A stretch of DNA of 64,000 nucleotides from Sphingomonas montana (GTDB lineage: Bacteria; Pseudomonadota; Alphaproteobacteria; Sphingomonadales; Sphingomonadaceae), in assembly GCF_001956315.1 (NCBI RefSeq), contig NZ_MOLY01000045.1:186001-250000 (forward strand), in the 5' to 3' direction. Within the stretch, counting starts at the first letter, position 1. Each line of letters begins with the position of its first letter. The notes beneath the pieces were generated by a model that saw only the letters and a list, made by a program, of their open reading frames with translations, was not told the DNA's origin and did no database searches. Positions 44,966 through 56,224 of this stretch are shown here, piece by piece. The translations under genes and the position numbers were made by a program.

Positions 44966-47065
44966 CTAAACCGTCAGCGCGGTCAGCGTTCCCGGCGTCA
45001 GCACCTGTGGCAACACCCGCAACGGCGCGCCGCCCTTGCCCGCGAACAGGTACAGCGGAACGCCCGACCGGCCATGTTCGGCCAGGAAACGGGAGATGTC
45101 CGCATTCCCGTCGGTCCAGTCGCCGACCATCGTCACGATGCCTGCCCTGGCAAAGGCGGTCCGCACTGCATCGCGCTCGATCGCCGCCTTCTCGTTCACC
45201 TTGCAGGTCAGGCACCAGTCGGCGGTGAAGTACACGAATACCGGCGTGCCCGCCGCCTGATAGGCCGCCAGCTTCGCCCGATCGAACGGCACCGAGATCG
45301 ACACCACCCCTGCCACGGCCGGGCCGACCGCCCCCACCCCTGCGCTCACCGGCGCCCGCGGTACGATCGCGACCAGCATGCAGGCAACCGCCACCGTCGG
45401 GGCCAGCGGCCACCATGCCCGCGTGCCACCCGCCGCCTGCCGCCCGCCGACCCACCACAGGCCCAGCGTCACGATCACCGCCGCGATCAGCCCCAGCATC
45501 ATCCCGTCGACGCCCGCCTGCCGCCCCAGGATCCACGCCAGCCCCAGCGCGGTCGCGAACATCGGCAAAGCCAGCACGCGCCGCATCACGTTCATCCACG
45601 CCCCCGGCCGCGGCAGCATCGCGCGCATCCGCGGCACATAACCCAGCAGCAGGAACGGGATCGCCATGCCGAGCCCCAGCCCAGCGAACACTGCCAGCGC
45701 GGCGACGGTCGGCAACACCAGCGCCGCCCCCAGCGCCGCCCCCATGAACGGCCCGGTGCACGGCGTGGCGATGAACGCGGCCAGCGCCCCCGTCCAGAAC
45801 GCGCCGCCCGTGCCGCCCTTGCCCGCCAGCGCCCCGCCGCCCGATATCGCCGGCAGTTCGAACAGCCCGGCCAGGTTGAATCCGATCGCGGCCGTCAGCA
45901 GCATCAGCACCACGATGACGCGCGGATCCTGCAACTGGAACGCCCAGCCAGCCGCACTGCCGCCCGCGCGCAACCCCAGCAGGATCGCACCCAGCGCCAC
46001 GCACACCAGGATGACCCCGGCGGCATAGGCCAGCGCCTCGCGCCGCACTGTCCGCTCGTCGCCGCCAGCCTTTGCGAGGCTCAGCGCCTTCAGGCTCAAG
46101 ATCGGGAATACGCAGGGCATGATGTTCAGCAGCAGCCCGCCCAGCAACGCGCCGCCCAGCGCCGCCAGCAACGTGCCCGCCCCGCCCGAACCGGCAGGCG
46201 CATCGTCCGCTCCCGCCGCACCGATCGCCACCCCCGCCGCCGGCACCGTTCCCGGCACCGCATCCAGCACCAGCCCTCTGCCCCGCCCGATCCGCAGCAC
46301 GCCCGCAACCCGGCGCGGGGCCGCGCCCTTCGCCGTCGTCTCGACGATCAGCGCGTCGCCGCGTCGCGACACGCGCTGAGGCGCCGCATAATCGATCACC
46401 CCGTCGGTCAGCGGGAAGAAATAGGGCTCGGCCACCGCCACGCTCGCCGGCATCGGCACCGCCATCCGGAACCGCCCGCCCGCCACCGCGAACCGTGCCC
46501 GACCACCCAGCGGCCTGGGCAAGCCTGCGCGATATCGGTCGAACGCCGCACGCGCCGCTGGCGTCACCGCCCCGTCGCCTACCGTCAGGACGGTCGCCAG
46601 CTCGGCCTTTTCCGGCACGCAGATCTCGCGCGTGCAGGCCAGATAATCCAGCCGCACCCGGATCGGCAGCCGCGTACCGCGCGCCAGCCCGGCGGGCACG
46701 GACAGCATGACGGGCTGCGCATAGCGCCCTTCGTAGACATAGTTCATCAGCCCCGCGACGATCAGCGTCTGCGGCACCGGATAGGCGATCGGCCCGGCCG
46801 AGACGCCGCGCGGCAGCGTCCAGGTCGCCTGCGTCTCCACCCCCGCATCGCCGGGATTTTTCCAATATCCATGCCACCCGGCCGCCGGCGTCATCACGAA
46901 AGCCAGCGTGGTGGTCGCCCCGCTGCGCGGCGTGACGCTCTCCGCAATCAGGCTGGCCGCGATATGCGGTGGGCGCCCCGGTTGCGCGCTTACGGCTTGT
47001 GCGAATGCCGGTGCCGCGATCAGCACGATCAGCCATGTCATGAATCGGAAACAGGATATGCGCAT
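44966..47065 (-). CDS. DsbD/ScsB-type protein-disulfide reductase
   Basis: A 699-aa transmembrane electron carrier. N-terminal signal peptide and a periplasmic DsbD-alpha-like domain with the cysteine pair LACTREICVPEKA (about residue 120); then an eight-helix core with PCVFPILSLK and TPCTGPFMG cysteines; then a thioredoxin-fold C-terminal domain with the active site DWCLTCK. It moves cytoplasmic reducing power to periplasmic thiols, e.g. for cytochrome c or copper resistance (ScsB form). The start at 47065 is preferred because GGAG lies 7 bases before it. It is first in the run toward the SDR, 66-aa and racemase genes. Confidence 0.9.
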   Translation of the reverse strand: MRISCFRFMTWLIVLIAAPAFAQAVSAQPGRPPHIAASLIAESVTPRSGATTTLAFVMTPAAGWHGYWKNPGDAGVETQATWTLPRGVSAGPIAYPVPQTLIVAGLMNYVYEGRYAQPVMLSVPAGLARGTRLPIRVRLDYLACTREICVPEKAELATVLTVGDGAVTPAARAAFDRYRAGLPRPLGGRARFAVAGGRFRMAVPMPASVAVAEPYFFPLTDGVIDYAAPQRVSRRGDALIVETTAKGAAPRRVAGVLRIGRGRGLVLDAVPGTVPAAGVAIGAAGADDAPAGSGGAGTLLAALGGALLGGLLLNIMPCVFPILSLKALSLAKAGGDERTVRREALAYAAGVILVCVALGAILLGLRAGGSAAGWAFQLQDPRVIVVLMLLTAAIGFNLAGLFELPAISGGGALAGKGGTGGAFWTGALAAFIATPCTGPFMGAALGAALVLPTVAALAVFAGLGLGMAIPFLLLGYVPRMRAMLPRPGAWMNVMRRVLALPMFATALGLAWILGRQAGVDGMMLGLIAAVIVTLGLWWVGGRQAAGGTRAWWPLAPTVAVACMLVAIVPRAPVSAGVGAVGPAVAGVVSISVPFDRAKLAAYQAAGTPVFVYFTADWCLTCKVNEKAAIERDAVRTAFARAGIVTMVGDWTDGNADISRFLAEHGRSGVPLYLFAGKGGAPLRVLPQVLTPGTLTALTV

Positions 47066-47128
47066 CGCCACTCCCAACATGCTGCGGCCGCGCTATAGCA
47101 TGCCGTCCGCGCTGTGGAGAATGGTCCT

Positions 47129-48751
47129 GTGTCCTTGTCGCCTCTGATCCTCGCGACGGCGCTTGCCGCCGCCGTAACGCCCGCTGCGGCGCAGCCGCCC
47201 GCGCCGAAACTGCTCGTCGCGATTTCGATCGACCAGTTCTCCGCGGATCTCTTCGCCGAATATCGCCCGCTCTACACCGCCGGCCTCAAACGCCTGTCGA
47301 CCGGCGCGGTCTTCCCGTCCGGCTATCAGAGCCACGCCGCCACCGAAACCTGCCCCGGCCACAGCACGATCCTGACCGGCGCGCACCCCGCCCGCACCGG
47401 CATCATCGCGAACAACTGGTACGACCTGTCGCTCGCCCGCGCGGACAAGAAGGTCTACTGCACCGAAGACCCGACCGTCGCCGGCTCCAGCTCGGACAAC
47501 TACACCGTCTCCCCGCAATATCTGAAGGTCCCGACGCTCGGCGACCGGATGAAGGCCGCCAACCCGGCCAGCCGCGTCGTCTCGGTCGCGGGCAAGGATC
47601 GCGCCGCCGTCATGATGGGTGGCCACGCGATCGACCAGGCCTGGTACTGGGGCGGCAAGTCGTTCGTCACGCTGCCCGGCCGCACCGGCGCGGTGCCCGC
47701 CACCGTCAACCGGATCAATGCGGACGTGCTGGCCACGCTCGCCCGCCCCGGCCGCGCGGCCCTGCCCGCCGCCTGCGCCTCGCATTCGGCCGCGGTCCAT
47801 GTCGGCACGCGCGACGTCGGCGTGCTGGTCGACCGCAAGGCGGAGGATTTCGCCCGCTTCCGCACCGCGCTCGATTTCGACCGCGAAGTCGCCGACCTCG
47901 CCATCGGCCTGATCGGCGAACTGAAACTCGGCAGCGGCCCCGCCCCCGACGTGATCTCGATCGGCCTGTCCGCCACCGACTATGTCGGCCACGGCTACGG
48001 CACGGAGGGTGCGGAAATGTGCACGCAGCTGCTCGGCGTCGACACCGCGGTCGGCCGCATCCTGGCGGCACTCGATGCGCGCAAGGTGCCCTACGCGGTC
48101 GTGCTGACCGCCGACCATGGCGGCACCGACCTGCCCGAACGCAGCCATGCACGCGGCGTGCCGGATGCGGTCCGCGTCGACAAGGCTCTGCTCCCCGATG
48201 CGATGAGCGCTGCGCTCGCCGCCGAGTTCAAGTTCACCGGCCGCGTCCTCTACGGCGACGGTCCGTTCGGCGACATCTACCTGTCGCGCGACATTCCCGC
48301 CGAGCTGCGTTCGCGCGTGCTGGCCGCCGCCAAGGCGCGCTACCAGTCCAGCCCACAGGTCGCCGCTGTCTTCACCGCGGACGAGCTGCGCCGCATGCCA
48401 AGCCCGACGACCACCCCGGTCGAGGAATGGTCGCTCGCCGATCGCTTCCGCGCCAGCTTCGACCCCGAACGCTCGGGCGACCTGCTGGTGGCGCTCAAGC
48501 CCCACGTCACCCCGATCGCCGATCCAAAGGGCGCAGTGGCCACGCACGGCTCGCCCTGGTCCTACGATCGCCGCGTGCCCATGCTGTTCTACCGCCCCGG
48601 CATGACCGGCTTCGAACAGCCGCTGTCCGTGGAGACGGTCGACATCTTGCCGACGCTGGCTTCACTCATCGCGCTGCCGGTGCCGAAGGCGGAGATTGAC
48701 GGGCGTTGTCTGGATCTGGATCCGGGTCCCGCCGACACCTGCGCGAGGTAG
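47129..48751 (+). CDS. phoK: PhoK/SPAP-type alkaline phosphatase
   Basis: A 540-aa secreted phosphatase closely resembling PhoK (SPAP) of Sphingomonas sp. BSAR-1: SIDQFSADLFAEY, HAATETCPGHSTILTG with the probable threonine nucleophile at residue 74, ISIGLSATDYVGHGYG, LTADHGGTDLPER and VATHGSPW. Two Zn sites are implied by those Asp/His motifs. The start is uncertain: I prefer the GTG at 47129 (GGAG 9 bases upstream), which gives a signal peptide to about residue 22; a GTG at 47114 is also in frame. Such enzymes release phosphate from organic esters and are active at high pH. Divergent from the DsbD-like gene. Confidence 0.9.
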   Translation: MSLSPLILATALAAAVTPAAAQPPAPKLLVAISIDQFSADLFAEYRPLYTAGLKRLSTGAVFPSGYQSHAATETCPGHSTILTGAHPARTGIIANNWYDLSLARADKKVYCTEDPTVAGSSSDNYTVSPQYLKVPTLGDRMKAANPASRVVSVAGKDRAAVMMGGHAIDQAWYWGGKSFVTLPGRTGAVPATVNRINADVLATLARPGRAALPAACASHSAAVHVGTRDVGVLVDRKAEDFARFRTALDFDREVADLAIGLIGELKLGSGPAPDVISIGLSATDYVGHGYGTEGAEMCTQLLGVDTAVGRILAALDARKVPYAVVLTADHGGTDLPERSHARGVPDAVRVDKALLPDAMSAALAAEFKFTGRVLYGDGPFGDIYLSRDIPAELRSRVLAAAKARYQSSPQVAAVFTADELRRMPSPTTTPVEEWSLADRFRASFDPERSGDLLVALKPHVTPIADPKGAVATHGSPWSYDRRVPMLFYRPGMTGFEQPLSVETVDILPTLASLIALPVPKAEIDGRCLDLDPGPADTCAR

Positions 48752-48800
48752 CGGCGACCTCACGACGGGACGAGGCCCCGAACAAGCAGCACCCCCAACC

Positions 48801-48833
48801 GACCAGCATCCCGGACTTGATCCGGATGCTGGT
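48801..48833. repeat. Imperfect palindrome downstream of phoK
   Basis: GACCAGCATC and GATGCTGGTC arms flank CCGGACTTGATCCG, a near-perfect 14-bp stem with one bulge. No U tract follows. This begins a 384-base gene-free stretch made of three repeat elements. Confidence 0.55.
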
Positions 48834-48880
48834 CGCAAGCACGACGGTCTTCGTCATGTGAGGTCGCTCAATTCTCCACT

Positions 48881-48944
48881 CCCGTTCGGTTCGAGCCTGT
48901 CGAGAACGCTGCGCAATGTTCTCGACAGGCTCGAACCGAACGGG
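48881..48944. repeat. GGTTCGAGCC-type repeat with perfect 27-bp arms
   Basis: The arms 48881-48907 and 48918-48944 are exact reverse complements around a 10-base loop (GCTGCGCAAT). In either transcript it would form a very stable stem. Related copies at 25808 and 38152 are imperfect. Confidence 0.85.
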
Positions 48945-48970
48945 TGGGGCACGTAACCTGCCAACCCCCG

Positions 48971-49080
48971 CCCATCCCGAGCTAAGTCGAGGGACTCTTC
49001 GAGCGAAGCCGAGAAGCCAACAGCACCCCTCGGCTACGCTCGGGGAAAAGCGTGCCTCGACTGCGCTCGGCATGGACGGG
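48971..49080. repeat. CCCGAGCGAAGTCGAGGGA-type dispersed repeat, copy 2
   Basis: Same block order as copy 1 with slight changes (GAGCTAAGTCGAGGGAC ... CCTCGGCTACGCTCGGGG ... CCTCGACTGCGCTCGGCATGGACG). It lies between phoK and the convergent beta-helix gene. Confidence 0.75.
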
Positions 49081-49135
49081 GGTTGGGGCTCGGTAACTGG
49101 ACCGGTTCAAACCCAGACCACCTCACTCGAAACCC

Positions 49136-50065
49136 TCAGTTCCGCACATCCAGCAAGGTGATTCCCTTGCCCAACTGGTTGCCTGAGATCTTCAGCGGCT
49201 CATGGCTCCAGTCCGCCACGAAATTGCTCGGCCATGTCACGCCCGGCGCCAGCGACGCGCGGTTGCCCGTGATCACCAGCCCCGCGGACGGGTTCGTGCG
49301 CGCTTCTGGTGCCACGGTAATGAACGCGCTGTGGTTTTCCTTGTCCTTGCCCATCACGAATTCGTTGCCCGCGATCCGCCCGGCCGCCCCGCTGGACAGG
49401 TCGATCATGTAGTTCGTGGCCTTGCCCTGCGTATCGTCGAAGCTGTTGTCGACGATCGTCACCTGCCGCGCGCGCGCCTTGGCATAATGCCCCCCGCGCC
49501 CGCGCTCGAACCGGTTGTTGGTCAGCTCCAGCGTGCCACCCGTGCCGGTATACAGCCCGTGCGCGCAACCGCCTGCCCCTTCGCAGGTGCCCAGCCCGGA
49601 AAAGGTCGATCGCCGCACGGTCAGTACCTGCGCCGGATCGTCCACGGTCAGGATGCCCTGCTCGCTGTCGCGGAACGCCGTGCCCGTCACGGTCAGGTTG
49701 CCCTTTTCAAGCCGGATGCCCGCGCCGTTGCGATCGGGCACCGCGATGTTGCGGAACACCAGGCCGTCGACCGCCGCGTCGCGTCCGCGCAGCACCAGCG
49801 TCGCCTTGCCCTCGCACGTGCCGCCGTCGAAGATCGCGGTTCCCGCCGTAACGGCCGCGAACGCCACGCGCCCGCCGCTCACGATCGCGCAGTCCTTGTA
49901 CGTGCCCGGCGCGATCCGGATCGTCCCGTCGCCCCCGCCGATCGCGTTCACGGCATCCTGCAACCGGAAGAACCCGCGCCCGGTCTCGGCCACGGTGAAC
50001 GGTCCGGAGCCCTGCGCATACGCGGAAGCGGACAGCAGGGCGGCGGCGAGGATCAGCTTTTTCAT
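49136..50065 (-). CDS. Secreted right-handed beta-helix protein
   Basis: A 309-aa protein with a signal peptide (residues 1-18, KKLILAAALLSASAYAQ). The mature part is a chain of turns typical of parallel beta-helices: RIAPGTYKDCAIVSGG, ATLVLRGRDAAVDGLVFRNIAV, LTVTGTAFRDSEQGI, LELTNNRFERG, VTIVDNSFDDTQ and LVITGNRASL. Such proteins often bind or cleave polysaccharides, but no catalytic signature is identifiable. The start was moved from a far upstream frame to the ATG at 50065, which gives the signal peptide. Confidence 0.78.
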   Translation of the reverse strand: MKKLILAAALLSASAYAQGSGPFTVAETGRGFFRLQDAVNAIGGGDGTIRIAPGTYKDCAIVSGGRVAFAAVTAGTAIFDGGTCEGKATLVLRGRDAAVDGLVFRNIAVPDRNGAGIRLEKGNLTVTGTAFRDSEQGILTVDDPAQVLTVRRSTFSGLGTCEGAGGCAHGLYTGTGGTLELTNNRFERGRGGHYAKARARQVTIVDNSFDDTQGKATNYMIDLSSGAAGRIAGNEFVMGKDKENHSAFITVAPEARTNPSAGLVITGNRASLAPGVTWPSNFVADWSHEPLKISGNQLGKGITLLDVRN

Positions 50066-50140
50066 GGGCCGGACTATGCTGCCGGCCGCGCGGAAGTCGA
50101 GCCGCTTTCGGTACGAAGCGGCCCGATCCGGCACAACTAT

Positions 50141-50250
50141 CCGTTTATCCCGAGCGAAGTCGGGGGACCCGTCGAGCGCAGCCGAGACGCCAACATCACC
50201 CCTCGACTCCGCTCGGGGAAGCGTGCCTCGACTTCGCTCGGCATGGACGA
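50141..50250. repeat. CCCGAGCGAAGTCGAGGGA-type dispersed repeat, copy 3
   Basis: Block order as in copies 1 and 2. It lies between the beta-helix gene start and the metH C-terminal gene's end. Confidence 0.75.
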
Positions 50251-50277
50251 GCAGCGGGCGGCGACCCGACAGAAACC

Positions 50278-52914
<2,637 letters not shown>

Positions 52915-52943
52915 GTCGATATTACCTCAATTGAAAACCGTAT

Positions 52944-53012
52944 CGTGCCCCGGCGCAGGCCGGGGCCTGGACGCAGCCGTCTCGCCTAGGCCCCGGCCTG
53001 CGCCGGGGCACG
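52944..53012. repeat. Perfect 25-bp inverted repeat between the two metH genes
   Basis: Arms 52944-52968 and 52988-53012 are exact reverse complements (core CCCCGGCGCAGGCCGGGG) with a 19-base loop. It stands in the 103-base gap between the two metH genes and would form a very stable hairpin in their shared transcript. Confidence 0.85.
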
Positions 53013-53017
53013 ACGCT

Positions 53018-54079
53018 TCACGCCGCCAGGATCATCGGATCGAGACCCGCCAGCGTCGTGCGTACCTTCAGGTTCGGCACCTGCCGCGGAGGGTGGCCCT
53101 TCACCGCCGCCGCCATCGCCGCGATATGCCCCGGCGTCGAACCGCAGCACCCACCGACCACGTTGACCAGCTGCCCCTCCGCCCATTCGCGGATGAACTG
53201 GCCCGTCGTCGCCGGCTGCTCGTCATATTCGCCCAGGTCGTTGGGCAGCCCGGCGTTCGGGTAGACCATCACCAGCGCATCGGCGATGCCGGAGATCACC
53301 TGCACATGCGACCGCAGCAGGTCCGCCCCGAATGCGCAGTTCAGCCCGATCGTCAGTGGCCGCGCATGGCGCACCGTGTACCAGAACGCCTCGACCGAAT
53401 GGCCCGACAGGTTGCGCCCCGACATGTCGGTGATCGTCATCGAGATCATCACCGGCACCTCGACGCCGCGCCGCTCGGACACCTCGATCACCGCCATGAT
53501 CGCCGCCTTGGCGTTCAGCGTGTCGAAGATCGTCTCGATCAGGATGAAGTCGCACCCGCCGTCGAGCAACGCCTCCGCCTGGTTGGCATAGACGTCCTTC
53601 ATCGTGTCGAAATCGACCGCGCGGAAACCCGGATCGTTGACGTCGGGCGACAGCGACAGCGTCTTGTTCGTCGGCCCGATCGCACCGGCCACAAAGCGCG
53701 GACGCCCGTCGCGCGCCTGATAGTCGTCGGCGGCCTTTCGCGCGATGCCCGCCGCCGCCAGGTTCATGTCGCGCACAAGATGGACCGCGCCATAATCCTC
53801 CTGGCTGATCGTGTTCGCGTTGAACGTGTTGGTCGACACGATGTCCGACCCGGCATCCAGATACGCCCGCGTGATCGCATCGATCACGTCCGCGCGCGTC
53901 AGCACGAGCAAATCGTTATTGCCCTTCTGATCGAGCGACAGTTCGTAGTCACCGCGATAATCGGCTTCCTGCAGGCCGTAACCCTGGATCATCGTCCCGA
54001 ACGCCCCGTCGGTGATGAGCACGCGGTCTGCCGCCTGTTCACGGAACCGGATGGCGGCGGTGGAGGGGGTCAGGGTCAT
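53018..54079 (-). CDS. metH: Methionine synthase, homocysteine S-methyltransferase part
   Basis: A 353-aa homocysteine-binding module. It shows ITDGAFGTMIQGYGL at the N-terminus, IETIFDTLNAKAA, the zinc ligand C248 (IGLNCAFGA) and the pair C311/C312 (GGCCGSTPGH), as in MetH residues that bind zinc. The start at 54079 is chosen since the upstream tail comes from a repeat. It is separate from the cobalamin part; the two products must associate in trans or act as separate proteins. It follows metF in the operon after a repeat. Confidence 0.92.
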   Translation of the reverse strand: MTLTPSTAAIRFREQAADRVLITDGAFGTMIQGYGLQEADYRGDYELSLDQKGNNDLLVLTRADVIDAITRAYLDAGSDIVSTNTFNANTISQEDYGAVHLVRDMNLAAAGIARKAADDYQARDGRPRFVAGAIGPTNKTLSLSPDVNDPGFRAVDFDTMKDVYANQAEALLDGGCDFILIETIFDTLNAKAAIMAVIEVSERRGVEVPVMISMTITDMSGRNLSGHSVEAFWYTVRHARPLTIGLNCAFGADLLRSHVQVISGIADALVMVYPNAGLPNDLGEYDEQPATTGQFIREWAEGQLVNVVGGCCGSTPGHIAAMAAAVKGHPPRQVPNLKVRTTLAGLDPMILAA

Positions 54080-54107
54080 GATGTCGCAATCCCGAAATTC
54101 AAAGTAT

Positions 54108-54195
54108 CCGTCCATCCCGAGCGAAGTCGAGGGACCCGTCGAGCGCAGCCGAGACGTCCAAGGTCACCCCCTCGGCTTCGCTCGGGATGGACGGA
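54108..54195. repeat. CCCGAGCGAAGTCGAGGGA-type dispersed repeat, copy 4
   Basis: Shorter form: GAGCGAAGTCGAGGGAC and CTCGGCTTCGCTCGGGATGGACG arms, without the third block. It lies in the 132-base spacer between metF and the metH N-terminal gene, inside the probable operon. Confidence 0.75.
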
Positions 54196-54211
54196 CATTG
54201 TGAAATGGGGC

Positions 54212-55159
54212 CTAAGCCGCCAGTTCCAGCGTCCGCTCGCCCACCACCGGTCGTTTGCCCAGCAGATGACAGATCGCATAGGCCAGCTCCGCCCGGTTGA
54301 GCGTATAGAAATGCAGGTCCCGCACCCCGCCGGCATACAGCTTGCGGCACATCTCCGCCGCCACCGTCGCCGCGACCAGCTGGCGGGTCCCCGGATGATC
54401 GTCCAGCCCGTCGAACAGTCGGTCCATCCAAGGCGGGATCGCCGCGCCGCACATCGCGGCGAACTTGCGCGTCTGCGCCACGTTCGACACGGGCAGGATG
54501 CCGGGCAGCAAGTCGGCGGTGATCCCGGCGGCGACCGCCCTATCGCGGAACCGGAAATAGGCGTCAGGCGAAAAGAAGAACTGCGTGATCGCCCGCGTCG
54601 CGCCGGCATCGATCTTGCGCTTCAGATTGTCGATATCGGTATCGGCGCACGTCGCCTCCGGATGCATCTCCGGATAGGCCGCGACCGAAATCTCGAACGG
54701 CGCGATCCGGCTCAGCCCCGCCACCAGGTCGGCGGCGGACTGATAGCCCTGCGGATGCGGCACGAACTGCTCGCCCTCGCGTGGCGGATCGCCGCGCAGC
54801 GCCACGATATGCCGCACGCCCGCGTCCCAATATGCCCGCGCCACCTCCGCGATCTCGTCCTTCGACGCATCAACGCAGGTCAGGTGCGCCGCAGCCGGCA
54901 CGGTTGTTTCCGCCGCGATCCGCGCGACGGTGGCGTGCGTCCGCTCGCGCGTCGATCCGCCGGCTCCATAGGTCACCGAGACAAAGTCCGGCTCCAGCGG
55001 CAGCAGCGCAGAGATCGCGCTCCACAACGCCGCTTCCATCTTCTCGGTCTTGGGCGGGAAAAATTCGAACGACACCCGCGCGTCGCCCGCCAGATCCGCG
55101 AACAGCGGTGCATCCAGCGCGCACCGCGCCTCTTCCAGTTCGGTCACGGACAATGTCAT
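54212..55159 (-). CDS. metF: Methylenetetrahydrofolate reductase
   Basis: A 315-aa flavoprotein reducing 5,10-methylene-THF to 5-methyl-THF, the methyl donor for MetH. Signatures: SFEFFPPKTEKME, FVSVTYGAGGSTRERT, HLTCVDASKDE, VALRGDPP and RAITQFFFSPDAYF. Its start at 55159 overlaps the ArsR-methyltransferase stop by ATGA. With the two metH genes downstream it makes the methyl-transfer branch of methionine synthesis. Confidence 0.95.
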   Translation of the reverse strand: MTLSVTELEEARCALDAPLFADLAGDARVSFEFFPPKTEKMEAALWSAISALLPLEPDFVSVTYGAGGSTRERTHATVARIAAETTVPAAAHLTCVDASKDEIAEVARAYWDAGVRHIVALRGDPPREGEQFVPHPQGYQSAADLVAGLSRIAPFEISVAAYPEMHPEATCADTDIDNLKRKIDAGATRAITQFFFSPDAYFRFRDRAVAAGITADLLPGILPVSNVAQTRKFAAMCGAAIPPWMDRLFDGLDDHPGTRQLVAATVAAEMCRKLYAGGVRDLHFYTLNRAELAYAICHLLGKRPVVGERTLELAA

Positions 55160-56112
55160 GCGGCGATCCTTTCGGGCACGGCATCGGACGACTTGCGCCC
55201 CAGCCACAATTTCACGGTCAATGCACCACCGGCCAGTTCCTGCACGCCGTCCGGCACCAGCCCGGCGGCGGCGAACCACGTCGCCAGTTGCGCGTCGTCG
55301 AACCCCAGCCGGACATGCGCGGCACGCTGGCGCAGTTCCTCGCGCTCATGCCGCGCGAAATCCACGATCAGCAGGCGGCCGCCGCGGCTCAGCAGGCGCG
55401 CCGCCTCCGCAATCGCCGCCGCCGGCTGCTGCGCATAATGCAGCACCTGATGCAGGATCGCAGTATCGGCCGATCCGGGCGCCAGTGGCAGTGCGTACAT
55501 GTCCCCCTGCCGCAACTCGACACCGCTCAGCCCGGCCTCCGACAGCTTGGACCGCGCCATCCGCAACATTTCCGGGCTGCGGTCCACGCCGATCGCGCGC
55601 TGTGCCAACGGGGCCAGCAATTCGATCATGCGGCCCGTGCCCGTTCCAATATCGACCAGCCGGCCGACGCCGCGTTCGGCCAGCATCGCCACGGTCGCCG
55701 CCTCGACCTCGCTTTCCGCGACGTGCAGCGACCGGATCGCGTCCCATTCCACGGCATGTTCGGCGAACCACGCCTCAGCCGCCACGGCCCGATCCGCGCG
55801 AACCGCCGCCAGCCGGTCCAGGTCCGCCGTCGCCTCATGATCGTCACGATCCGTCCAGGCGTCGGCTGCCGCCAGCAGCGGCTCCACGACACGCCGGTCG
55901 CCCAGCGCCACGAACACCCAGGCCCCTTCCTTGCGGCGATCGGCCAGACCCGCATCGGTCAGGATCTTGACGTGGCGCGACACGCGTGGCTGGCTCTGCC
56001 CCAGCACCTGTGCCAGTTCGCCGACCGACAACTCCATCGCGCGCAGCAGCGCCACGATCCGCAACCGGGTCGGGTCCGCCAGCGCGCGGAAGATGTCGAG
56101 AAGCGGCGTCAT
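55156..56112 (-). CDS. ArsR-family regulator fused to SAM-dependent methyltransferase
   Basis: A 318-aa two-domain protein. Residues 1-90 are an ArsR/SmtB-type winged helix-turn-helix (LDIFRALADPTRLRIVALLRAMELSVGELAQVLGQSQPRVSRHVKILTDAGL). Residues about 140-300 are a class I methyltransferase: LVDIGTGTGRMIELLAPLAQRAIGVDRS (motif I and acidic end), then MYALPLAPGSADTAILHQVLHY. No classical metal-binding cysteines are seen. Since it heads the metF/metH operon with ATGA coupling and carries a SAM-fold domain, it is probably a sensor-repressor responding to SAM or S-adenosylhomocysteine, by analogy with ArsR-type regulators of methionine genes. This is inference. Confidence 0.85.
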   Translation of the reverse strand: MTPLLDIFRALADPTRLRIVALLRAMELSVGELAQVLGQSQPRVSRHVKILTDAGLADRRKEGAWVFVALGDRRVVEPLLAAADAWTDRDDHEATADLDRLAAVRADRAVAAEAWFAEHAVEWDAIRSLHVAESEVEAATVAMLAERGVGRLVDIGTGTGRMIELLAPLAQRAIGVDRSPEMLRMARSKLSEAGLSGVELRQGDMYALPLAPGSADTAILHQVLHYAQQPAAAIAEAARLLSRGGRLLIVDFARHEREELRQRAAHVRLGFDDAQLATWFAAAGLVPDGVQELAGGALTVKLWLGRKSSDAVPERIAA

Positions 56113-56126
56113 GTCGATATAAGGAC

Positions 56127-56142
56127 ATAAAGATATCTTTAT
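56127..56142. promoter_or_regulatory. Perfect 16-bp palindrome upstream of the met operon
   Basis: ATAAAGAT/ATCTTTAT, centred between the ArsR-methyltransferase start (56112, minus) and the MlaA-like start (56225, plus), in an AT-rich island within GC-rich DNA. A further GATATAA occurs toward the gene start and TATATC at the other side. Size and symmetry suit binding of a dimeric ArsR-type regulator, likely autoregulation. Confidence 0.65.
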
Positions 56143-56224
56143 ATCAGCGCAAGCGCCTTGTGCGTCCACAACGGCTGTGGCACCCGCCCGATGGGGCGAC
56201 GGCACGCCAGGATCGGATCTAGTC

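Noticed and set aside
54080-56224. SAM- or cobalamin-riboswitch in the methionine operon
   Set aside because: No conserved riboswitch core was recognised in the spacers; the spacers hold dispersed repeats and the palindrome only.
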